Positions 34,613-39,815 of a stretch of DNA of 39,815 bases are shown here, piece after piece (positions within the stretch are counted from its first letter, which is position 1; every line of letters begins with the position of its first letter). The notes beneath the pieces were generated by a model. It did no database searches. It worked only from the letters and a program-made list of their open reading frames with translations, and had not been told where the DNA came from. This DNA comes from Candidatus Competibacteraceae bacterium (GTDB lineage Bacteria; Pseudomonadota; Gammaproteobacteria; Competibacterales; Competibacteraceae): assembly GCA_027492875.1 (NCBI GenBank), contig JAPUDV010000074.1, positions 27,397 through 67,211 on the forward strand, written 5' to 3'. A program made the translations under genes and the position numbers.

Positions 34613-36856
34613 ATGACTCATAAAAAACGCAGTTCCTGGCGACAGATGGACCCTTTTCTGGCCCGGGAGCAGGAGAAGTATGGCCGTCCCTCGCCCAGCC
34701 GCGAATTCATTCTGCAGTATCTGGAAGAGCGGGGGATGCTGCTGACCCTGGAAGCCTTGTGCGCCGAATGGGGGATAGGCGACGACTGGGAAGTCGAAGC
34801 CCTGTCCCGCCGGTTGCGGGCGATGGAGCGGGACGGGCAACTGATTCGTAATCGCCGCGAAGGTTACGGACTGGTCGCCAAGATGAACCTGGTGACCGGA
34901 CGGGTGATCGGTCATGCCGAAGGCCACGGTTTCCTGATACCCGACGAAGGCGGCGACAGCCTGTTTCTCTCCCCCCGACAGATGCGCAAGCTGCTGCACG
35001 GCGATCGGGCGGTGGTGCGGGTGATCGGGGTGGATTATCGGGGCCGGCGCGAGGGTGCGGTGGTCGAGGTGCTGGAGCGCAACACCGAGGCCGTGGTCGG
35101 GCGATTCTGCGAGGAACGCGGCGCCTGCTTCGTGATCCCCGACAACAAGCGCATCAACCAGGACATCATCGTGCCGCCCGATGGCCGCGGCGCGGCCCAG
35201 GCCGGTCAGATCGTCATCGTCGAGCTGATCGAGCAGCCCAGCGGGCGAACCCGGCCGCTGGGTCGAATCAAGGAGGTGCTGGGCGAGCATATGGCGCCGG
35301 GGATGGAAATACGGATCGCCATCGCCAGCCACGGCATCCCGGTGGAATGGCCGGAGATGGCGCTGGCCGAAGCGCGCGGTTTTGGCGAGGCGGTGCCAGA
35401 AGCGGCCAAGCAGGACCGCTGGGATTTGCGGGCAACGCCGCTGGTGACCATCGACGGTGTCACCGCCCGCGATTTCGACGATGCGGTGTACTGCGAGCGG
35501 CGCGGCGCCAACTGGCGATTGCTGGTGGCCATCGCCGATGTGTCCTGGTATGTGCGGCCGGACACGGCATTGGATCAGGAAGGGCGCAAGCGCGGCAATT
35601 CGGTGTATTTTCCGGACCGGGCCATTCCGATGCTGCCGGAAGCGCTGTCCAACGGCTTGTGCTCGCTGAACCCCGAGGTGGACCGGTTGTGCATGGTTTG
35701 CGAGATGACCTTCAACGCCGAGGGCCGCATCGTCCGCTCGCGCTTCGCCGAAGCGGTGATGCGCTCCCACGCCCGGCTGACCTACGACACCGTGGCCACC
35801 ATCGTCGTCGACCGCGATCCGCGAGTCCGTGCCGAATTCGCCAATCTGGTGCCGCACCTGGATCGATTGCACGAACTGTATCAAGTGTTGCGAACGGGCC
35901 GGGAGCAGCGCGGGGCCATGGACTTCGATACGCAGGAAACCGTGATCGAATACGGGGCGGATCGCAAGATCGAACGGATTTTGCCGACCGAGCGCAACGA
36001 CGCGCATCGCCTGATCGAGGAGTGCATGATCTCCGCCAACGTGGCGGCGGCGCGTTTCCTGCAACGCCACAAGATGCTGGGCTTGTACCGGATTCACGAG
36101 GGGCCGAGCACGGATCGCCTGAACAAGCTGCGCGCCTTTTTGGGCGAGATGGGGTTGGGGCTGGGTGGCGGCGACAAACCCTCGCCGCTGGACTATACCC
36201 GACTACTGACGCAGGTTCGCGACCGGGCCGACGCCCATCTGATCCAGACGGTGATGCTGCGTTCCTTGGCGCAGGCGGTCTATAACCCAGGCAATGTCGG
36301 TCATTTCGGGCTGGCGTTGGAGGCTTACGCCCATTTCACTTCGCCGATCCGTCGCTATCCCGACTTGCAGGTGCATCGCGCCATCCGCCATGTGCTCAAC
36401 GGCGGCAAGCCAGCCGATTTCCCGTATACCCACGCCGATCTGATCGGCTTGGGCGAGCATTGCTCGATGACCGAGCGGCGGGCCGATGAGGCGGTACGCG
36501 ATGCGGTGGAGTGGTTGAAGTGCGAGTTCATGCTGGACAAGATCGGGCAAGTGTTCGACGGCATTATCACCGGAGTCACGGGTTTCGGTTTGTTCGTGGA
36601 ATTGCGCGGGGTATTCGTGGAGGGCTTGGTGCATGTGACTTCCCTGCGCAATGATTATTACCAGTTCGATCCGGTGGGTCATCGTCTGCACGGCGAGCGG
36701 TCCGGGCAGGTCTATCGTTTGGGCGATAGCCTGCGGGTGCGGGTGGCGCGGGTCGATCTGGACGAGCGCAAGATCGATTTCGAGCCGCTCGAAAACGAGC
36801 GCGGCGAGAAGACCGAACGCCGGAGCCAGCGGAGCCGTCGCCGGCGCAAGGAATGA
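34613..36856 (+). CDS. rnr: Ribonuclease R
   Basis: A 3'-5' exoribonuclease that degrades structured RNA and takes part in rRNA and tmRNA quality control. The product is 747 residues. Layout: N-terminal winged helix (about 28-90), two cold-shock domains (about 95-250), and the RNB catalytic domain with TIDGVTARDFDDA. Metal-binding Asps fall at 281, 287, 289 and 290. The S1 domain is at about 660-730 (GIITGVTGFGLFVEL), and a basic tail follows (RRSQRSRRRRK). The ribosome binding site is weak. Its stop overlaps the rlmB start (ATGA), so the two are coupled. Confidence 0.97.
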   Translation: MTHKKRSSWRQMDPFLAREQEKYGRPSPSREFILQYLEERGMLLTLEALCAEWGIGDDWEVEALSRRLRAMERDGQLIRNRREGYGLVAKMNLVTGRVIGHAEGHGFLIPDEGGDSLFLSPRQMRKLLHGDRAVVRVIGVDYRGRREGAVVEVLERNTEAVVGRFCEERGACFVIPDNKRINQDIIVPPDGRGAAQAGQIVIVELIEQPSGRTRPLGRIKEVLGEHMAPGMEIRIAIASHGIPVEWPEMALAEARGFGEAVPEAAKQDRWDLRATPLVTIDGVTARDFDDAVYCERRGANWRLLVAIADVSWYVRPDTALDQEGRKRGNSVYFPDRAIPMLPEALSNGLCSLNPEVDRLCMVCEMTFNAEGRIVRSRFAEAVMRSHARLTYDTVATIVVDRDPRVRAEFANLVPHLDRLHELYQVLRTGREQRGAMDFDTQETVIEYGADRKIERILPTERNDAHRLIEECMISANVAAARFLQRHKMLGLYRIHEGPSTDRLNKLRAFLGEMGLGLGGGDKPSPLDYTRLLTQVRDRADAHLIQTVMLRSLAQAVYNPGNVGHFGLALEAYAHFTSPIRRYPDLQVHRAIRHVLNGGKPADFPYTHADLIGLGEHCSMTERRADEAVRDAVEWLKCEFMLDKIGQVFDGIITGVTGFGLFVELRGVFVEGLVHVTSLRNDYYQFDPVGHRLHGERSGQVYRLGDSLRVRVARVDLDERKIDFEPLENERGEKTERRSQRSRRRRKE

Positions 36857-37611
36857 AGGCCGTGGCCGAGGAGCTGATTCATGGCGTGCACGCGGTGGCG
36901 GCGGTGCTGAAATACGAACCGGAGCAGTTGCGTGGGTTATGGGTGGAGAGTCAGCGGCGGGATGCGCGGATACAGGCGCTGCTGGACGAGGCAGTCAGCC
37001 GGGGCGTGCCGATTCGAGCGGTCAGTCGGGTGGAATTGGATCGCATGAGCGGCGGTGCGCGCCATCAGGGTATCGTCGCACGATTGGCGGTCCAGCAGCG
37101 GACTCACGACGAAGCGGATTTGCCGGCCTTGTTGGCGACGGCTGGACCGGCGCTGCTGCTGGTGCTGGACGGGGTGCAGGACCCGCACAATCTGGGGGCC
37201 TGCCTGCGCGGCGCGGCGGCGGCCGGTGCTCATGCCGTGATCGCGCCCGCCGACCGCGCCGCCGGTTTGAATGCGACGGTGCGCAAGGTGGCCTGCGGCG
37301 CGGCGGAGATCGTACCGTTCGTCGCGGTGACCAATCTGGCGCGGACGCTGCGCGATCTGCGGCAACAGGGGCTTTGGATCGTCGGCGCGGCCGGCGAGGT
37401 GGACGCCAGCCTGTATGAAGTGGATTTCACCTTGCCGACCGCCATCGTGTTGGGTGCGGAGGAAAAAGGGTTGCGGCGGCTGACCCGCGAGAGTTGCGAC
37501 CGGCTGGCGCGAATTCCGATGGCCGAGAACGGGGTCGAAAGTTTGAACGTATCGGTGGCGGCGGGGATTTTTCTGTTCGAGGCGCGGCGGCAGCGTGGCG
37601 TGAATGGTTGA
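36853..37611 (+). CDS. rlmB: 23S rRNA (guanosine-2'-O-)-methyltransferase RlmB
   Basis: It methylates G2251 in the ribosomal P-loop. The product is 252 residues (E. coli 243). The N-terminal L30e-like substrate-binding domain (IHGVHAVAAVL) is followed by a SPOUT domain with the three family motifs: LDGVQDPHNLGACLR, VLGAEEKGLRRL and VESLNVSVAAGI. The start overlaps the rnr stop. The rnr-rlmB order is conserved in gammaproteobacteria. Confidence 0.96.
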   Translation: MKAVAEELIHGVHAVAAVLKYEPEQLRGLWVESQRRDARIQALLDEAVSRGVPIRAVSRVELDRMSGGARHQGIVARLAVQQRTHDEADLPALLATAGPALLLVLDGVQDPHNLGACLRGAAAAGAHAVIAPADRAAGLNATVRKVACGAAEIVPFVAVTNLARTLRDLRQQGLWIVGAAGEVDASLYEVDFTLPTAIVLGAEEKGLRRLTRESCDRLARIPMAENGVESLNVSVAAGIFLFEARRQRGVNG

Positions 37612-37620
37612 TGGAGGTAC

Positions 37621-38124
37621 ATGATGGATGCGGCGGCATTGGCGGAAAAGTGGCGGGAAGTGGTCGATAACCCATATCTGCGGGATTTGCCCTTCAAACT
37701 GGAATTGAACGAAGATGGCAAGGTGGAGTTTGCGATGAGTCCGGCGACCAATCGGCATTCGTTGCTGCAAGGTAAATTGCAGGCATTGTTGCTGCGTTGC
37801 CTCCCGCACGGCGTCCAAATGCCTGAATGTTCGATTCTGACGAGCAAAGGAGTGAAGGTGGCGGATGTGGTTTGGGCGTCCAACGCATTTTTTGAGCGGT
37901 ATCGCGATGCGACGCCCTATCCAAAAGCTCCGGAGTTGTGTATCGAAGTGGTCTCGCCATCCAACACCACCGATGAATTGACGCAGAAAATCCAACTGTA
38001 TCTGGAAGCGGGCGCGGTCGAGGCGTGGATCGTGTGCGGGGATGGGGTGGTGGAGGTGTACGGTCCCGAGGGACGGCAGACGCGGTCGTCGTTTGGAATC
38101 GCAGTGGCGCCGCTCGAGATTTAG
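37621..38124 (+). CDS. Uma2-family (DUF820) PD-(D/E)XK nuclease-like protein
   Basis: The product is 167 residues (166 if the second ATG at 37624 is used, which has the better spacing from GGAGG). It has the Uma2 pattern: AMSPATNRHS, VKVADVVWAS with Asp82, and PELCIEVVSPSN with Glu109, then K123 in the next helix. This gives a plausible PD-(D/E)XK site. The family is abundant in cyanobacteria and some proteobacteria, often in many copies, and its function is unknown. It begins 9 bases after rlmB and converges on the AttH-like gene 6 bases away. It is probably a later arrival behind a conserved operon. Confidence 0.85.
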   Translation: MMDAAALAEKWREVVDNPYLRDLPFKLELNEDGKVEFAMSPATNRHSLLQGKLQALLLRCLPHGVQMPECSILTSKGVKVADVVWASNAFFERYRDATPYPKAPELCIEVVSPSNTTDELTQKIQLYLEAGAVEAWIVCGDGVVEVYGPEGRQTRSSFGIAVAPLEI

Positions 38125-38130
38125 CTGAAA

Positions 38131-39309
38131 TCAGCGCATTGAGGTGGTCGATTCGTAACGGGTCATTTCCAGATAGCCCTGTCCCGCAACCGCCTGATCC
38201 CCAGCGTGCCCGTCAACGGCCACAGCGCCTTCCCAGTACCGTACCATCCGCCGCATTTCCTGATCGGCGATTTTGGGGGTGACGGTCAGATCCAGTTTCT
38301 CGGTCGGCATGCGCAGCCGCCAGCCGGCGGGATAGCGGTCGCCGGTGTGCGGGCTGGTCCATGCGCCGAGCGGCTGCAAGTCCACCTCGTTCCAGCGCAA
38401 CGCGCGGGTCGATCCATCGGCCGCGACCAGTACGCCCTTGCTGAATGGATCGACGCTGCCATCCTTGCACCGTAGCCGGTAGAACATCACCTCCCGCCCG
38501 TCGTCCAGTTGTAGCGCGAACCAGTCCCAGCCGTTCTGTTCCGGCCCCAGCGCACTGGTGCTCCATTCCCGGTCCAGCCAGCTTGCGCCACTGGCGGTGA
38601 ACGTCTGTCCACCGAGGCTAACCGTGCCCTGGGTCGGCAGGTGGGTATAAGAGTAATAGTAGGACGCATTGCCCGGTTCGGCACTTTTCTGGCTTAGGCC
38701 CTGGTCGCCTTGCAACACCACCGGTTTGCCGGTGTCCAGCATCAGATCGACGGCGATATCGTCTTGACGCGCCCGTACCCGCAGCGGAAACGGGTCGGAC
38801 CCGGTACCCGCCAGCTCCCAATCTTCCAGCCAGACGCGCAGCGGCGTTGCGTGCGCGCCGGCCAGTCCCATCGCGCCCCGGCTGAAGCGTTCGAATCCCC
38901 AATGTGTGTTGCCGGCGACGTCGGTCAGCGCGAAATGGCCCATGTAGACCTGATTGCTGCGCCAAGTGGAATCCGTCGCCGGTGCGGTCGGGGCCAGCGC
39001 GATGCGGAACAGGGTCAACTGGTAGCCGAACTCCCGGCCGGTGGCATCGGCCAGGTTGCCGGTCGCGTACCACCATTCGTTGCGAAATGCCGGGTGTGGG
39101 CCGTGATCGGCGGGGAAAACGAACGGTCGCGGCCGGTAGGCTCGCTGGTAGCCGGTGCTGTCGCTGCCACCCAGGGCGGAGCCGACGCTGACACCGCTGC
39201 TCATGGCGCTCTTCGGCTGAGCGCGGGGCCAGAGGTAATAGCCGGTCGCCGTCAGGGCCAGAGCGGCGAACAGGATCGGTAATCCAACTTGCGAAAATCG
39301 CTTCTTCAT
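38131..39309 (-). CDS. AttH/CrtC-like lipocalin-family exported protein
   Basis: The product is 392 residues. The N-terminus (KKRFSQVGLPILFAALALTATGYYLW) is a signal peptide or anchor. The body is the double lipocalin-like fold of the COG5621/AttH group, related to carotenoid 1,2-hydratase CrtC. Signatures are FPADHGPHPAFRNEWWYATG, GYQLTLFRIAL, ASWLDREWSTSALG and GWDWFALQLDDGREVMFYRLR. AttH proteins are usually encoded with an ABC transporter of the LolCDE/MacB type; none is adjacent here. The start at 39309 has a G-run upstream at good distance. The substrate is unknown. Confidence 0.85.
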   Translation of the reverse strand: MKKRFSQVGLPILFAALALTATGYYLWPRAQPKSAMSSGVSVGSALGGSDSTGYQRAYRPRPFVFPADHGPHPAFRNEWWYATGNLADATGREFGYQLTLFRIALAPTAPATDSTWRSNQVYMGHFALTDVAGNTHWGFERFSRGAMGLAGAHATPLRVWLEDWELAGTGSDPFPLRVRARQDDIAVDLMLDTGKPVVLQGDQGLSQKSAEPGNASYYYSYTHLPTQGTVSLGGQTFTASGASWLDREWSTSALGPEQNGWDWFALQLDDGREVMFYRLRCKDGSVDPFSKGVLVAADGSTRALRWNEVDLQPLGAWTSPHTGDRYPAGWRLRMPTEKLDLTVTPKIADQEMRRMVRYWEGAVAVDGHAGDQAVAGQGYLEMTRYESTTSMR

Positions 39310-39344
39310 AATCCGAACCCCCCGTGTCCCATTGAATTTGCGCC

Positions 39345-39372
39345 ATGGTAAACTGAAAAAACTTGTTACCAA
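39345..39372 (-). promoter_or_regulatory. Possible σ70 promoter of the AttH-like gene
   Basis: Minus strand TTGGTA, 16 bases with a T-run, TACCAT, with its start about 30 bases before the ATG at 39309. Four of six bases match in each hexamer. Confidence 0.4.
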
Positions 39373-39383
39373 GCCGTTCGTTC

Positions 39384-39788
39384 ATGACTGTCATGACTCA
39401 AAGGAAAACCTACGCGGCTGCCAGCATCTCAGACGATGCGAAGACCATGATTGCGCGTCTCTATCAGGTACAGCGTGCATAAGGCAAGCTTCGCCGCGCA
39501 TTTGTTGCGGATATGAGTCAAGCAGGCTATCGATTCAGCGAGAGTCAACTCGGCCGCTGGGTAGCGCGCGTTAACGCGGGTAAGACTGCCGTATCCATCC
39601 CCAAAGCGACAGGTCTATTTGCGCATCTGACACGTAAGCAGCGCGATATTGCGGGTTGTTGGGTCTTATCACAGAATTTGCGTGGCGTTCCTGTTCACCT
39701 ATCCGATTACAGTCACTTCTGCAACAAACAGTTTAGGCAGCCACTGAGTAATACCAAATACTACATTGTACAGGACAAAATCCGCTAA
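39384..39788 (+). pseudogene. Helix-turn-helix-like ORF broken by an in-frame stop
   Basis: From the ATG at 39384 the frame runs 32 codons to TAA at 39480-39482, then continues in the same frame without further stops to 39788. The total would be 134 codons if the stop were sense. The two parts look like one protein: a helical start (SISDDAKTMIARLYQVQRA), then MSQAGYRFSESQLGRWVARV, which has the shape of a helix-turn-helix, then LTRKQRDIAGCWVLSQN. This pattern suggests the DNA-binding end of a transposase or phage-type protein, but I do not recognise the family. The region is clearly more AT-rich than the neighbours, which points to transfer. Downstream sequence is cut by the window end. Confidence 0.5.
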
Positions 39789-39815
39789 CCAAATGAATTT
39801 ACGTTAAAATTCTGC

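Overview
The window looks like a chromosomal stretch of a high-GC gammaproteobacterium. Two gene blocks carry the classical gammaproteobacterial order: bcp-gcvR divergent from dapA-bamC, and mutL-miaA-hfq-hflX-hflK-hflC-(DUF2065)-hisZ-purA-tRNA-Leu-rnr-rlmB. The presence of hisZ, and of a MutL with an endonuclease motif, argues against an enteric. A relative of Competibacter/Contendobacter would fit, but that family-level guess is weak and rests on general impression. Codon use is strongly GC-biased throughout, except at the two ends (about 1-660 and 39310-39815), which are visibly more AT-rich.

Layout. 1-1311: two secreted or surface proteins, one the 3' end of a collagen-like protein and one a TIG-like secreted protein, closed by a strong terminator. 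1412-2266: murein endopeptidase MepA (minus). 2267-3437: an inverted repeat, a Fic gene cut off inside its active-site motif, and two hairpins. 3313-9385 (minus): the stress operon prkA-yeaH-spoVR. Its spoVR gene is interrupted by a 406-residue intein, and a 41-codon ORF overlaps the spoVR stop. The 660-bp region upstream of prkA carries a well-formed σ54 promoter, an IHF-like site and an NtrC-like box in the expected order. 10046-11113: a PerM-family permease.

11240-17891 (minus) is the most unusual part. It is a tandem duplication of a module made of a membrane-anchored ABC-type solute-binding protein, a histidine kinase and a response regulator, with no permease or ATPase. The two kinases share a 785-bp segment that looks identical, while their sensor halves have diverged and one has gained a PAS domain. 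The upstream copy of the response regulator is truncated to 33 residues, so two kinases seem to feed one regulator. A decayed REC-PAS-GGDEF gene lies just downstream.

18386-21274 (minus): phoH-like PIN/ATPase gene and cardiolipin synthase. 21367-27498: peroxiredoxin, GcvR, lysine synthesis (DapA), outer membrane assembly (BamC), mismatch repair (MutL) and tRNA modification (MiaA). 27737-37611: RNA chaperone Hfq, ribosome-rescue GTPase HflX, the HflKC modulators of FtsH, HisZ, PurA, a tRNA-Leu(CAG) on the opposite strand, RNase R and the 23S rRNA methyltransferase RlmB. 37621-39309: a Uma2-family protein and a convergent AttH/lipocalin-like protein. 39384-39788: an AT-rich ORF broken by an in-frame stop.

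All calls come from reading the sequence and recalled family motifs; no database search was possible.
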